Counted from the first letter of the stretch, positions 36,189-47,046 are shown. The stretch: 64,000 nt of DNA from Terriglobia bacterium (GCA_020073565.1 JAIQEY010000006.1:62001-126000); one strand, 5' to 3'. Translations and numbers: made by a program. Notes: generated by a model not told the origin, from the letters alone.

Positions 36189-39100
36189 GCTTTCTCAATC
36201 TTCACCAGGAAGCCTTTGAATTCCGGCGTGTACGCGTTCGGATCAATCACGGTCGGCGTGAGCTGATTGGCTAGCGTCTTCTCTGTCTTGCCTTCGTCTT
36301 CGGCGATGCCGCGGAAGCCCCAATGAATCGGGATGCCGATCTGGAACATTTCCTTGCCGTCGATCTTCATTGGACGAATGCGCCGCGTCACCATTGCCTT
36401 TGCGATGTAATGGCTGCGCGCGCTGGTGACTTTGACTTTTTCGCCGCCGTGGATGCCCATCTGGTCGGCCAGTTCGGTCGGCACTTCGATGAACGGCTCG
36501 GGCACGAGCTGGACGTTCATCGGATTATTCTTCGTCCAGTAGTGGTAGTGCTCGGTCAGGCGATAGGTAGTGCAGATCACGTTGAATCCCTGATCCACCG
36601 TCCCATACTTGTCCATGTCGGTCTTGTATCGTTTCACGACTGGATTGTTGGACTGGTTCGGATGCAACAGATTCGCAATGGGGCTTTCGATCGGCTCGTA
36701 GTATTCCGGGAACGGACCATCGGCCATCCCGGCTAGCGGCACGAACAAACGTCCAACCCCTTCGGGATTCATGATGAAAGGACCCATGTGATCTTTGGGT
36801 GCGGAGTCGGCCTTGAAGTCGGGCACATCGTTGCCGACCCAGCTTTGCTTCGCTTCATCCCACCAGACTTGTCGCCGCGAAGGATCCCACGGTTTGCCGT
36901 TGATATCGCACGAGGCGCGGTTATAGAGAACGCGGCGATTCGCCGGCCATGACCATCCCCAGTTGGGATATATGCCGAGACCGGACGGATCGTCGGTTCC
37001 GCGGCGCTGAATCATGGCGCCGGCTTCGGTCCACGATCCGCAATAGAGCCAGTTTCCGGAGAGCGTTGTGCCATCGTCTTTGAGCCAGGCGAAACCGGGG
37101 AGTTGCTGGCCGGCCTTGATGGTCACGCTGGTCTTCGGGTCGGTAATGTCGGCGAGCGCTTTGCCGTTGATCTCTTTGGCGACTTCGGCGAGCGAAGGAT
37201 TGTACGGGTTCGTATACGCGAACGACGCGTGCAAAATGGGATCGGGAAACTTGCCGCCTTCCTTTTGATAGAGGTCGCGCACTTTCAGGAAAATTGTCGC
37301 CAGGATTTCCTGGTCGAGGCGGGCCTGGCCGGGGGGCGGGACGGCTACATTCTTCCATTGCAGCCAGCGCGCGGAGTTCACAAACGTGCCGTCTTTTTCG
37401 GCGAAACCGGCGCCGGGCAGGCGATATACGGTGGTGTTGATCTTCTTTGCGTCGTCGGCGGTGATGCTGGGAGCGCGCCAGAATTCGCTGGTCTCGTCGG
37501 GATAGATCTCGCAAACTACCAGCCAGTCGGCCTTTTTCAGGGCATCGATATTCTTGTTTGAATCCGGGCCGATCATCACGCCGTTCATGCCGAAGGCGAA
37601 GATGCCTTTGACCTTGCCTTCGTACATGTCGTTCCACAGATTTACCCACGAATAGTTGCGATCGATTTTGGGCAGGTGGTTGAAGGCCCAGTCGTTTTCT
37701 TTGGTCGCGTTGGCGCCATACATCGCTTTCAGGAACGAGACGGCGAACTTGGGCGTGTTCGACCAGTAGTTGAACGAATCCCAGGGATCGGGCTTGGCCG
37801 GTGCCGGCGTGATGCGCTTCAGGTAGGCGGCGAGATCGACGTCGGTGGGGTTCGGCATCTTCAGATAGCCGGGAAGGATATCGAACACGCCCGCCATATC
37901 CGTTGCGCCCTGGATGTTGGAGTGACCGCGCAACGCATTGACGCCGCCGCCGGCGCGGCCAACGTTTCCCATCAGCAACTGCAGAATGGCTGCCGTGCGG
38001 ATGATCTGCGTGCCGAAGCTGTGCTGGGTCCATCCAACCGCGTAAATAATGGTGGCGACTTTCTTCATGTCGCCGTCTTTGCGGATGGACGTGAACAGAT
38101 CTGCGGCCTTTAGGAACTGTTCTTTCGGGATGCCGGTGATGCGTTCGACCATCTCAGGTGTGTAGCGCTCGTACTGCTTCTTCAGCAATTGATAGACGCA
38201 GCGCGGGTGCTGCAGTGAGAGGTCGAACGCAATCTTCTGGGGAAGGGCCGGCGCGGGCGGAGGTGAGCCCGCCTTTAATGGGGGTGGAGTCTTCTCGGGA
38301 GGCGTGGCCGCGACCGGCTTGCCGGTCAAGTCTCCGCCTTCTTCGTAATTCCAGGTCTTTTTGTCGTAGACCTTCTTCTCGGGATCGAATCCTGAATACA
38401 GGCCGTCCTCAGGCAGTTTGAATCCGTCTTTAATAATGAAGGCGGCGTTGGTGTAGTTGAGGAGATAGTCTTTGGCGATGCGGTTGTTCTCGATCGCGTA
38501 GCGGATTAGGCCGCCCAGGAACGCAATGTCGGCGCCGGCGCGGATCTGCAGATACAGGTCGGCGGTTGCGGCCGTGCGGGTCAACCGCGGATCGACCACG
38601 ATGGTCTTGGCGTTGCGGTGGATTTTGGCTTCAATCGCCCACTTGAAGCCGCAAGGGTGGTTTTCGGCTGGATTGCCGCCCATGATCAGCATCAAGTCAG
38701 TGTTCTTGATGTCGATCCAGCCATTGGTCATTGCGCCGCGTCCGAAGGTGGGCCCCAAACTGGAGACCGTTGGGCCGTGTCAAACCCGGGCCTGGTTTTC
38801 CAGGTAGCAGACCCCCAGGCTGCGCATACTTTTTACGACCAGATAGTTGAACTCGTTGGTGTCGGTGCAGCCGCCCGTGAAGGCAATGCCTTCACAGCGG
38901 TTCACGGTGTGGCCCTGCGCATCAGTCTCAAGGAAGGTTTCGTCGCGCGTCTTCTTCACGCGCTGCGCAATTTCGGCGTACGCCTGATCCCAGGAGATGT
39001 CCTCCCAGTGGTCGGAACCAGGACGCCGGACTTGCGGCTTCAGCAGACGACGATCGTTGAGGATGTCCTGCTCGAGCGACGAGCCCTTGGGGCAGAGCGT

Positions 39101-39361
39101 GCCGCGATTGATGGGATGATCGGGATCGCCCTCGACGTGCACGACCTGCGGGATGGCGTTCTTCGCCTTGTCGCCCAGCGTGTAGATGATGACGCCGCAG
39201 CTCACCGAACAATAAGGACAGGTGCTGCGCGTCTCACTGGCGCGGGAAATCTTGAGGCCGGCGGTTTGGGCGTGGAGAGGAGTCAGGTCGAATCCCAGAG
39301 CCGACAGACCTGCTCCACCAAGGATGGTGCCTTTAATAAAGGTCCTGCGAGAGAACTCCAT
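36185..39361 (-). CDS. Formate dehydrogenase alpha subunit, selenoprotein read through UGA
   Basis: One gene of 1058 residues with an in-frame TGA at codon 194 (38780-38782). Before it: Tat signal SRRTFIKG and the cluster motif CPYCSVSCG with a later CPKG. Around it: LENQARV-U-HGPTVSSLGPTFGRGAMTNGW, which is the selenocysteine site of FdnG/FdoG. After it: molybdopterin-binding segments (GGNPAENHPCGFKWA, VVDPRLTRTA) and the C-terminal FRGIAEDEG region. The enzyme oxidises formate in the periplasm. The flanking frames are in phase and no homology is lost, so this is recoding rather than a pseudogene. A SECIS-like hairpin follows directly. Confidence 0.9.
38747..38782 (-). promoter_or_regulatory. 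Candidate bacterial SECIS element with its UGA
   Basis: Directly after UGA the RNA reads CACGGCCCAA, then a loop containing GGUCU, then UUUGGGGCC. The GGCC and CCAA/UUGG blocks can pair, leaving GGUCU in the apical loop, as in the E. coli fdhF/fdnG SECIS recognised by SelB. The loop is nearer to UGA than in E. coli. Drawn by hand, not folded. Confidence 0.6.
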
Positions 39362-39563
39362 CGGACAGCCTCCGCGTTGCTTGTTGCAGGGAAGTACGGA
39401 GGTTAATGGTTGCGGACGCCCCCACGGACGTCCTGCCTCTACTCACCGAACGCCGCCCACTATATGCCGAACGATGAGAATCGTCAATAAGGGAAATGCT
39501 GTGTGTAAGGGAGATGCTGTGCAGGGTGATTGCCTGGGACCTCCGGGGCATGGATAATCGGGC
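39362..39563. promoter_or_regulatory. Divergent control region of fdh operon and fdhE
   Basis: 202 nt between two divergent starts; it must hold both promoters. It contains two near-copies of the segment GGGAGATGCTGTG / GGGAAATGCTGTG (about 39488-39520). No clear -10/-35 pair was assigned. Confidence 0.4.
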
Positions 39564-40370
39564 GTGCCGAAAAACGAATGGCAGCGACGCACGGAGAGAG
39601 CCGAAGAACTGATTCGCGATCGGCCAGCCGCCGGGGAAGTTCTGCAGTTCTTCGTGGCCATCACTGGGTTGCAGGAAGAATTGTGGCGGGAACTGGAAGG
39701 GCCGGCGACTGCGAGCGCCGATCCTGGGACGAATTTCTTCGCGCAACCTTTGCCGTCTTCCCTAGTCGCGCGATTCGGATCGTTTCTGTCGAGCGTGAAG
39801 GACCGTGCTCCTGCAGTGGTTGTCCAGGCGGCAGAAAGACTGGGCCATGAAGACGCCGCATTGCAAAGCCATGTGCTGGACAGTTTCTGGCAAGAGAATG
39901 CCGGCGGGGCTCTGCCACCGGGGCCTGAGGATTTCTTCGCCCGTGCCTTTCTACAGCCGTACGCTGTTAATGTTCGTTCGCGCCTGGCTTTGCAGCGTGG
40001 CGGTCCGACGCCTTGCCTATGCCCGTTTTGCGGACGCAAGCCCAGCTCTGGCGTACTTCGTCCGCTGGGAGATGGCGGTCAGCGATCGCTAGTCTGCTCG
40101 TTGTGTTTGTACGAATGGGAGTTTCGGCGGATCGTCTGTCCGGCGTGCGGGGAAGAGGATCACGCGAAGCTTCCAGTTTACACGGCTGAAGACCCGAAAC
40201 ACGTGCGCGTGGAGTGTTGCGATCGCTGCCGTTGCTATATCAAGACGGTTGACCTTACGAAGAACGGGTTGGCGGATCCGGTGGTCGATGAGATCGGCGC
40301 GATTCCGCTGGACCTATGGGCGCAGGACCACGGGTACGCGAAGCTGCAGTTGAATCTGATGCAACTGTGA
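39564..40370 (+). CDS. fdhE: Formate dehydrogenase accessory protein FdhE
   Basis: 268 residues. The C-terminal half is a double rubredoxin-like zinc region: CPFCGRKP, CSLCLYEW, CPACGEED and CDRCRCYIKTVDLT, the pattern of FdhE, which assists maturation of respiratory formate dehydrogenase. The start is GTG, with no strong SD. Its place opposite the fdh operon supports the role. Confidence 0.9.
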   Translation: MPKNEWQRRTERAEELIRDRPAAGEVLQFFVAITGLQEELWRELEGPATASADPGTNFFAQPLPSSLVARFGSFLSSVKDRAPAVVVQAAERLGHEDAALQSHVLDSFWQENAGGALPPGPEDFFARAFLQPYAVNVRSRLALQRGGPTPCLCPFCGRKPSSGVLRPLGDGGQRSLVCSLCLYEWEFRRIVCPACGEEDHAKLPVYTAEDPKHVRVECCDRCRCYIKTVDLTKNGLADPVVDEIGAIPLDLWAQDHGYAKLQLNLMQL

Positions 40371-40405
40371 GATTAATCGCAGGTGGGGCCGAGGCGCCGC
40401 TACTC

Positions 40406-42907
40406 TTATTGCCGCGTTACCTTTCCAGTGAGTTCGATCTGGGCTGAGGAGGGTCCAACCAGGACGTCGAAGTCGGAAGCGTCGGCCGTCCAACGACGAT
40501 TCTTGGCGTCGTAGTATGAGAAAGCTCGCTTGTTCAGATCAACCGAAACATGCCTGGTTTCTCCGGGTTTCAGAGGAATCTTCATAAACCCCTTGAGCTC
40601 TTTCGCGGGCCGCGGGACGCTGGCGTGCGGCTCGGCTACGTACACTTCCGCCACCTCCGCGCCCTCGCGGGTGCCAGTGTTGACTACGTCAAAGCTGACG
40701 GTAACGGGCTGATCTCCGGACACGCTGGCCGGGGTCACGGAGAGATTTTTGTACGCGAACGCTGTGTACGAAAGCCCGTAGCCGAAGGGGAACTGCGGCT
40801 TCTCGCTCGCCGTATCGAAGTGACGGTATCCGATGAAGACTCCTTCCGTGTAAGGAGTCTTTTTGTCGCCACCGTTGGAGTAGTAGACATCGTGGGCCGG
40901 GTTATCTTCCCATTGGCGCTCAAACGTGACGGGCAGCTTACCCGATGGACTGTACTCGCCGAACAATAACTGTGCCAGCGCCGTGCCTTGTGCCTGTCCT
41001 GCATACCAGGATTCGAAAAGTGCGGGCACGTGGCCGAGCCAGGCATTCATATCGACCGCACCGCCGGAGGTCACGACGACGATGGTGTTCTTGTTCGCGC
41101 TGGCGATCTGATTGATGAGTTGATCCTGCGCGGGAGGGAGCTGGAAGGTGCGATCTGCGCCCTCGCTTTCGCTATCAGGGTCGAAGCCCACGGCTAAAAC
41201 GACGGCGTCGGCTTTGGACGCCAGCGCTTTCGCGGCGGCGTTCACAACTGCTTCTGGACGCACGATGCCGACTTTCACGCTTGGACCGCCCCAGCTCCAG
41301 TGCGCGTAATATTCGAAACGAATCGTGTGGGGACCGGCCGCCAGCGGCAAACGAACCTGGCTCACCAACGAGCGGGAGAGTTCCCAGGTGTCGACCACAA
41401 GCTTGTCGTCGACGTAGAGACGATATCCCCCGCCTTCGCCGGGGCCTTGTACAAAGAAGAGGTGCTCGCCAGGACTACTGGGAGTGAAATATCCGTACCA
41501 GCGGGCCGACACGTCATTTTGATTGACACCATCTCCCAGAGAGTGATCGGCGTTGATGTGTTGATCGGTGCGATGGGCCGCGACCGGGCCACTCAGACTG
41601 GGATTGTTGAATGCTTCCAGGTTGAGGCCCGGCTCTTTGCCCGCTGCATCGGTTGAGAAGGTGGTGGCATCGGCCAGTTCACCCAGGGAGGGAACTCCGC
41701 GATCGTAATAGACCGTCGCACTGCTGCCGAGATAGCCGGCGAGACCTTCCAGATAGCTGACCGCACCGAACGGACGCACGCCCGCGCTGCCTCCGCCTAC
41801 GACCGGGGCGGGATAGGCATCCGGTCCGATGACCGCGATCGACTTGATTCTTGTTTTGTCGAGGGGAAGAAGGTTGCCATCGTTCTTGAGGAGCACCATG
41901 CCAGAGCGCGCAGCTTCGAGGGCGACCTGTCCGCCCTTTTCGTTGTAGAGCGGCACGGACAAATCCGTTTGATCGTGGTCGAGCCATCCGAAGCGAATGG
42001 CGGTACGCAGGATGCGGCGGACCTTGTCGTCAATGGTAGCCTCGCTGACCTTGCCCGACTTCACAGCCGGCAGGAGGTTGGCACGATTCATGAATTTTCC
42101 GGACGGCATTTCGAGATCGAGCCCGCCGTTGGCCGCGCCGACGCCGTCGTAGGTCGCATCCCAGTCAGACATGATGATGCCCTCGAAGCCCCATTCTTTC
42201 TTCGCGACATCATTGTTCAGATAGCCATTCTGGGTTGCGTGCTGGCCGTTGATGAGGTTGTAAGAATCCATGATCGCGCCGACGTGCGCTTCTTTCACGG
42301 CCGCCTCGAAGGTGGGCAGATAGATCTCGCGCATGGTGCGCTCGTCGATGATGGAGTCGGCATCATGGCGCAGGAATTCCTGGTTGTTCCCCATATAGTG
42401 CTTGATGGTTGCGCTCACGCCCTGATTCTGCATGCCCTGAATGTAAGCGACGGCAGTGCGCGAGGCGAGGAAAGGATCTTCACCGAAGTATTCAAAATTT
42501 CGCCCGCACAGCGGCGTGCGCGAAATATTGACGCCGGGGCCAAGCATGAAGTGGACCCCGCGGGCGCGGGCATCCTGGCCAATGACGGCGCCCATGCGCT
42601 CGTCGAGGTCGCGGTCCCAGGTAGCGGCGAGGCCCATGCCGCCGAAGGTTGTGGCCGGACCGTAATTGCGGACGCCGAAGGGTCCGTCCGCCATCTTCAG
42701 CGCGGGCAGGCCGATGTGCTTGATCTCACGAATGTAGAAATCGTTGACGCCGCCGATGAGGTCGATTTTCTCTTCAAGCGAGAGTTGTTTGAGCATCGCC
42801 TCGGCGCGGGCTTCGATGGCTGGAGTGGAGGGGGAAGGAGGCTGAGACCAGGCGACGATGAGGGTGAGGCTAACGAGCAATGATATGAGTGCTGTCTTGC
42901 GCTTCAC
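40406..42907 (-). CDS. Exported GH3 beta-glucosidase with PA14 domain
   Basis: 833 residues. A signal peptide (MKRKTALISLLVSLTLIVAW) is followed by the GH3 barrel with KHYMGNNQEF and nucleophile Asp in GIIMSDWDATYDG. A PA14-type insert follows in the second GH3 domain (GYFTPSSPGEHLFFVQGPGE, YRLYVDDKLVVD), then a C-terminal fibronectin III-like domain (VSFDVVNTGTREGAEVAEVY). Such enzymes release glucose from beta-glucan oligosaccharides; the PA14 insert shapes substrate choice. GTG at 42907 is chosen because TGGAGG lies 6 nt upstream; an ATG at 42922 overlaps that SD. Confidence 0.9.
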   Translation of the reverse strand: MKRKTALISLLVSLTLIVAWSQPPSPSTPAIEARAEAMLKQLSLEEKIDLIGGVNDFYIREIKHIGLPALKMADGPFGVRNYGPATTFGGMGLAATWDRDLDERMGAVIGQDARARGVHFMLGPGVNISRTPLCGRNFEYFGEDPFLASRTAVAYIQGMQNQGVSATIKHYMGNNQEFLRHDADSIIDERTMREIYLPTFEAAVKEAHVGAIMDSYNLINGQHATQNGYLNNDVAKKEWGFEGIIMSDWDATYDGVGAANGGLDLEMPSGKFMNRANLLPAVKSGKVSEATIDDKVRRILRTAIRFGWLDHDQTDLSVPLYNEKGGQVALEAARSGMVLLKNDGNLLPLDKTRIKSIAVIGPDAYPAPVVGGGSAGVRPFGAVSYLEGLAGYLGSSATVYYDRGVPSLGELADATTFSTDAAGKEPGLNLEAFNNPSLSGPVAAHRTDQHINADHSLGDGVNQNDVSARWYGYFTPSSPGEHLFFVQGPGEGGGYRLYVDDKLVVDTWELSRSLVSQVRLPLAAGPHTIRFEYYAHWSWGGPSVKVGIVRPEAVVNAAAKALASKADAVVLAVGFDPDSESEGADRTFQLPPAQDQLINQIASANKNTIVVVTSGGAVDMNAWLGHVPALFESWYAGQAQGTALAQLLFGEYSPSGKLPVTFERQWEDNPAHDVYYSNGGDKKTPYTEGVFIGYRHFDTASEKPQFPFGYGLSYTAFAYKNLSVTPASVSGDQPVTVSFDVVNTGTREGAEVAEVYVAEPHASVPRPAKELKGFMKIPLKPGETRHVSVDLNKRAFSYYDAKNRRWTADASDFDVLVGPSSAQIELTGKVTRQ

Positions 42908-43039
42908 AATGAACCTCCACATTCAATGTTTCCTGCGAATGACGCGAACTCTTCGGGAGCTTGCGCCCGATTCAATCTCCACCCTGTTTCGAGGACTAAC
43001 CCATGTGCGGAAGAGAATAGCACCCGCCCCTCATTTCTC

Positions 43040-43052
43040 TGAAGCGGTTTAA
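43040..43052. promoter_or_regulatory. Putative LacI-family operator 1
   Basis: TGAAGCGGTTTAA, with a central CG as in LacI-family sites. It overlaps the candidate -35 of the GH3 promoter. Matches three other sites in the locus. Confidence 0.5.
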
Positions 43053-43170
43053 CACATTTCGCGACAAGGACAGCCCCCGTGTTGTGTGTTCTAGATCACG
43101 AGCGTGAGTGACTGAAATCTCGACGGGGAACCTTCCAAATTTTGTATGGCTCAAGCGCTTTAGCTCTGTA

Positions 43171-43184
43171 CAAAAGCGGTTTTG
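43171..43184. promoter_or_regulatory. Putative LacI-family operator 2
   Basis: CAAAAGCGGTTTTG, a 14-bp near-palindrome with one mismatched pair, 10 nt upstream of the receptor -35 TTGACA. Confidence 0.55.
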
Positions 43185-43304
43185 CACTTTTCCCTTGACA
43201 TCCGCAGACTAGTGGTTTTGTATTAGCGGACATCTATGCCGATTTGCGGCTGGCAAGGGTCAAGTGGGGACAGGTTCGGGAACCGAGTATCAGGAGGCGC
43301 CTCG

Positions 43305-46300
43305 ATGCGCATTTCACGGTGTTCGTGGATGGTGGTTGCGGTTGGGTTTTTATCCTTGCTGATGCTAGAAACTGCGGTGGCGCAGTCGGATCGTGGCACG
43401 CTAGCCGGCACCATTCTCGACAGCTCCGGGGCGGTCGTTTCCAATGCAGCCATTACCGTAACCGGAGCGGACACGGGAACGGTGTACGAGGCCGTATCCG
43501 GTTCTTCTGGCGCCTACCGAATCCCAGACATTAGACCGGGCGCCTACAACGTCAAAGTGGCCGCCACGGGATTCAAGACCGAGGAGCGCACCGGTGTCGT
43601 CATCCAAGTCAACACCGTCAGTTCCCTCGACATCACCATGCAGATCGGTAGCGCTCAAGAGACCCTGACAGTGGTGGCCGACGCGCCCACCCTACAGACG
43701 GAATCGTCCGATATTGGCACGGTCGTGGACAAGCGACAGATTCAAGACTTACCCCTGGCCCTCAATTCCACAGGACAGAGCCACTTGCGGTCGACCGAAT
43801 CCTTTGTCTTCCTGGCTCCCGGTACGGCCGGTCCTGGTACAAATAGCGACTCACCCTCGTCTGGCATTTTCGAATCCAAGCTTTCCGGCGGACAAAACTT
43901 CAGCACAGAAGTGCTTCTCGATGGGGTGAGTATTGTACACGCGGAATTGGGTTCAACGTTCGATGAGAACGCTCCCTCCGTGGAGGCTCTAAACGAGTTC
44001 AAAGTAACAACCTCGACCATTCCAGCGGAATTTGGCAGGACCTCAGGAGGTGTGGAGAGTTTCAGTACGAAATCCGGAGCGAACACGTTTCATGGAACGG
44101 CATTCGACATTCTGCGCAACGACAAGCTGGATGCAAATTCCTGGTTTAACAATTACGTGGGGGCACCCAAGCCCACGGATCATCAAAACGACTTTGGCGG
44201 AAGTTTGGGTGGTCCAATCTGGATTCCCGGACTTTATAATGGCCGAAATAAGAGCTTCTTCTTTTTCTCGTGGGAGCAATATCGGAACACCGAAGGCACA
44301 ACGAGTGTGACGACGCTGCCTACCGATCTGGAACGCACCGGCGACTTCTCCGCGTTGCTGGGTGCTCCTCTTGAAGGCGTTACCAATCCATGCGACGGCA
44401 CGCCGGTTTTGAAAGGACAAATCTTCGATCCTGCCACGACCGCAGAGTGTGGAGGAACAGGCCGGAAAGCATTCGCGGGCAACATCATCCCGGGAGACCG
44501 CATAAGTCAAGTGGCTTTGAACGTGCTTGATTTCCTTCAGGTTCATCCCAATGTTGCACCGAACCCGGGCAACCTTAACGGCCTGATCAGCAACTTTCTC
44601 TTTCTCTCCACGAAACCAGTACGAGATACAACCATGACGTTCCGCATTGACCAAGACTGGGGTAACGCGAACAAGTTCTGGTTCTCTTACAGCAGTCGTG
44701 ATCAGGAACAGTTAAATGGAACGCCTGCCCTTCCACCCCCGCTGGATCAGAACTTTTTTAAATCGCGTTTCTCCCACTACATACGCTTTAGTTGGGACCG
44801 TACCATCAGCCAGACTCTACTGAACCACTTCACCGTTGGCTTTAACCGGCTCAATGACCCGAGTAAAGGGGTAGCCGTAACCGGGCAAGACTGGGAACAG
44901 ACGTTAGGGATAACCGGGGCTAGCGGTATCGCGTTTCCACAGTTCGGATTCGGAGGAAGTCCGCTCAATGTCGGATATCAGGGTTTTGGCGGGGGAAGTT
45001 TCGATAACGCCATCCCCAATAGCCTGATATTCGCCGACAGTGTCTCCTGGGTCCGAGGACGTCATTCCCTCCGTATGGGATTCGAGTGGCGGCACTCACA
45101 ATTCTCCAGGATCGCCAATGCCAATACTTCCCCTAACTACAGTTTTGAGAATCTGCAAACGGCAGTTGCCGCCAATGACACGCAGACCGGCGATCCCTTT
45201 GCCAGTTTCCTGCTCGGGCTTCCGAACGAGGAGAGTTTGCAAATCTCATCGCATAATCCCCGTTGGATCTCAAATTATTATGTGGGTTATATCCAGGACG
45301 ACTTCAAGTTCCGGAGGGATCTGACGTTTAACATTGGTTTCCGCTACGACGTAGACACACCGCGACACGAAGCAGAAGGTGCTCAGTCTGTCTTAAGCCT
45401 CACAACCTTAAACAGCGGCAACGAGGCCGTGCCCATCTCACCCAGTGTGCCGGGTGCGCTGATTTATGGCCGGAGCGCCACGGGCCTGAAGACTTATTAC
45501 AAAGACTTCGCGCCGCGCTTGGGCTTCGCCTATGCACCGGAAAAGTTGTTCGGCCACCTGCCCAACACTGTGATTCGTGGTGGATACGGGATTTATTATT
45601 CCGCCCTCAGCTATTCTGATTTTGGAGACTCCTTTACCAGCGGGACAACGGTGAATCCGGACTTCAAATCGCAGGACGGTTTTACTTCTAGTCCCGCACA
45701 GTCGCTGGATGCTGGTTTTCCCAGCTTCACCCATCCCTCCAATGCCAGCGATCCGTCGTTGCTGAACGGGGGATTTCCAAACTACGGCGCAGCTGAGTAC
45801 GGGCGCCCCGGCATGATTCAAAACTGGAGTTTCGAAGTCCAAAATGAACTGGCGCGGGATCTTATCCTGAGCGTAGGGTACGTGGGTACGCGTGCGACGC
45901 GCTTGCGTTCGAATCTGGTGCAGGTCAATAGCATACATCCCGAGTTTTATTCCTTAGGCACAAAGCTCAATGATCCGATCAGCAGCGTGGAAGGCCAAGC
46001 CACCTTGGCGAGCCTTGGCATTACCGAGCCGAGTTGGTTTCGCCCGCTCTACGGTGACGGCGAGCCGATCGGTCAGTTGCTCCGGCCTTTCCCGCAGTTC
46101 CAGAGCATAAGTTCCGGTACCGCGGAGAATGTTGGCCAGTCCTCGTTCAATGCCCTGGAAATGAAGCTCGAACGGCGTTTCCGAAACGGATTGAACCTGC
46201 TGGCCTCATATACGTTCTCAAAGACCCTTACCGACGCCGACAGTACCTTCCCGACCTTTTCAGGATTCGCCTCCAACAATTTTGGCGCGCAGAACCCGTT

Positions 46301-46985
46301 CAATCTGAAAACCGAAAAGGCGCTAAGTTATCAGGATACGCCGCACGCCTTGGTGATCAGTTACCTTTACGAACTGCCCGTCGGTCCCGGAAAGAAATAC
46401 CTGAACCATGGCATAGCCAGCAAGGTGCTTGGCGGCTGGCAAATCAGCGGAGTACACCGGTATCAAAGTGGCTCCCCTGTCATCATGAATAGTTACGCGC
46501 CGTCCCCGCCGTTCAGTGGCGGCAACTTCAAGTACAGCCTCATACCGGGAGTGCCGATTTACAGCCCGGACAAGGCATCTTTCAACCCGAACCTGTCAAC
46601 CGGCTGCCAAGAAAACACCACGGACGGGACCTTTACCCCCCTGAATCCGAGCAACAACTACTTCAACTGCGCTGCGTTCCTCGACCAAAACGCCGACGGC
46701 CTTGTTGCACAGCGCGGCTATACCTTTGGAAATTTGCCCTTGACCCTTGGCAATGTCCGCAGCGATCCCTACTTCAGCGAGGACTTTGCGATTATCAAAC
46801 GCCTTCCGATCACGGAGTCTCATGTGCTGAGTTTGAAGGTCGATATCCCCAACGCTTTCAATCGGCATGTCTTCGGGACTTTGGATGGCTATATCGCGTC
46901 CAGCACCTTCGGTGTACCCAAGGGTCCCCGGGGGGTCATCAATGCCAGACGGCAAATCCAGTTCACATTTCGCTATCAATTCTGA
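43305..46985 (+). CDS. Oar-like TonB-dependent outer membrane receptor
   Basis: 1226 residues. A signal peptide ends near AVAQ. Residues about 28-110 form a carboxypeptidase-regulatory-like beta-sandwich (GTLAGTILDSSGAVVSNAAI, SGSSGAYRIPDIRPGAYNV). A plug domain follows (TIPAEFGRTSGGVESFSTKS), then a long beta-barrel ending in an aromatic QFTFRYQF, the outer-membrane assembly signal. Acidobacteria carry many such receptors. In this neighbourhood it probably imports glucan oligosaccharides. ATG at 43305 has AGGAGG upstream; the frame opens 23 codons earlier. Confidence 0.9.
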   Translation: MRISRCSWMVVAVGFLSLLMLETAVAQSDRGTLAGTILDSSGAVVSNAAITVTGADTGTVYEAVSGSSGAYRIPDIRPGAYNVKVAATGFKTEERTGVVIQVNTVSSLDITMQIGSAQETLTVVADAPTLQTESSDIGTVVDKRQIQDLPLALNSTGQSHLRSTESFVFLAPGTAGPGTNSDSPSSGIFESKLSGGQNFSTEVLLDGVSIVHAELGSTFDENAPSVEALNEFKVTTSTIPAEFGRTSGGVESFSTKSGANTFHGTAFDILRNDKLDANSWFNNYVGAPKPTDHQNDFGGSLGGPIWIPGLYNGRNKSFFFFSWEQYRNTEGTTSVTTLPTDLERTGDFSALLGAPLEGVTNPCDGTPVLKGQIFDPATTAECGGTGRKAFAGNIIPGDRISQVALNVLDFLQVHPNVAPNPGNLNGLISNFLFLSTKPVRDTTMTFRIDQDWGNANKFWFSYSSRDQEQLNGTPALPPPLDQNFFKSRFSHYIRFSWDRTISQTLLNHFTVGFNRLNDPSKGVAVTGQDWEQTLGITGASGIAFPQFGFGGSPLNVGYQGFGGGSFDNAIPNSLIFADSVSWVRGRHSLRMGFEWRHSQFSRIANANTSPNYSFENLQTAVAANDTQTGDPFASFLLGLPNEESLQISSHNPRWISNYYVGYIQDDFKFRRDLTFNIGFRYDVDTPRHEAEGAQSVLSLTTLNSGNEAVPISPSVPGALIYGRSATGLKTYYKDFAPRLGFAYAPEKLFGHLPNTVIRGGYGIYYSALSYSDFGDSFTSGTTVNPDFKSQDGFTSSPAQSLDAGFPSFTHPSNASDPSLLNGGFPNYGAAEYGRPGMIQNWSFEVQNELARDLILSVGYVGTRATRLRSNLVQVNSIHPEFYSLGTKLNDPISSVEGQATLASLGITEPSWFRPLYGDGEPIGQLLRPFPQFQSISSGTAENVGQSSFNALEMKLERRFRNGLNLLASYTFSKTLTDADSTFPTFSGFASNNFGAQNPFNLKTEKALSYQDTPHALVISYLYELPVGPGKKYLNHGIASKVLGGWQISGVHRYQSGSPVIMNSYAPSPPFSGGNFKYSLIPGVPIYSPDKASFNPNLSTGCQENTTDGTFTPLNPSNNYFNCAAFLDQNADGLVAQRGYTFGNLPLTLGNVRSDPYFSEDFAIIKRLPITESHVLSLKVDIPNAFNRHVFGTLDGYIASSTFGVPKGPRGVINARRQIQFTFRYQF

Positions 46986-47011
46986 CGTTTGGCTTGGATG
47001 CTCACAATCAG

Positions 47012-47046
47012 AACCCTCTGGCTGCCTTCGGGCCAGAGGGTTTTTT
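47012..47046 (+). terminator. Intrinsic terminator after the TonB receptor
   Basis: AACCCTCTGGC and GCCAGAGGGTT pair over 11 bp with a 9-nt loop, running directly into TTTTTT. A textbook rho-independent terminator 27 nt after the stop codon. Confidence 0.92.

Larger units (their letters stand above)
42908..43304. promoter_or_regulatory. Divergent control region of GH3 and TonB-receptor genes
   Basis: 397 nt without a gene. On the plus strand TTGACA (43195-43200) and TGTATT (43219-43224), 18 nt apart, form a promoter for the receptor. On the minus strand TTCAGA (43038-43043) and TATTCT (43014-43019), 18 nt apart, could serve the GH3 gene. Two LacI-type operator candidates sit at these promoters and are listed separately. 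Confidence 0.5.

Noticed and set aside
36185..39361. Formate dehydrogenase alpha subunit as a pseudogene or two separate genes.
   Set aside because: The only interruption is UGA at the exact selenocysteine position, the frames are in phase, and a SECIS-like hairpin follows.
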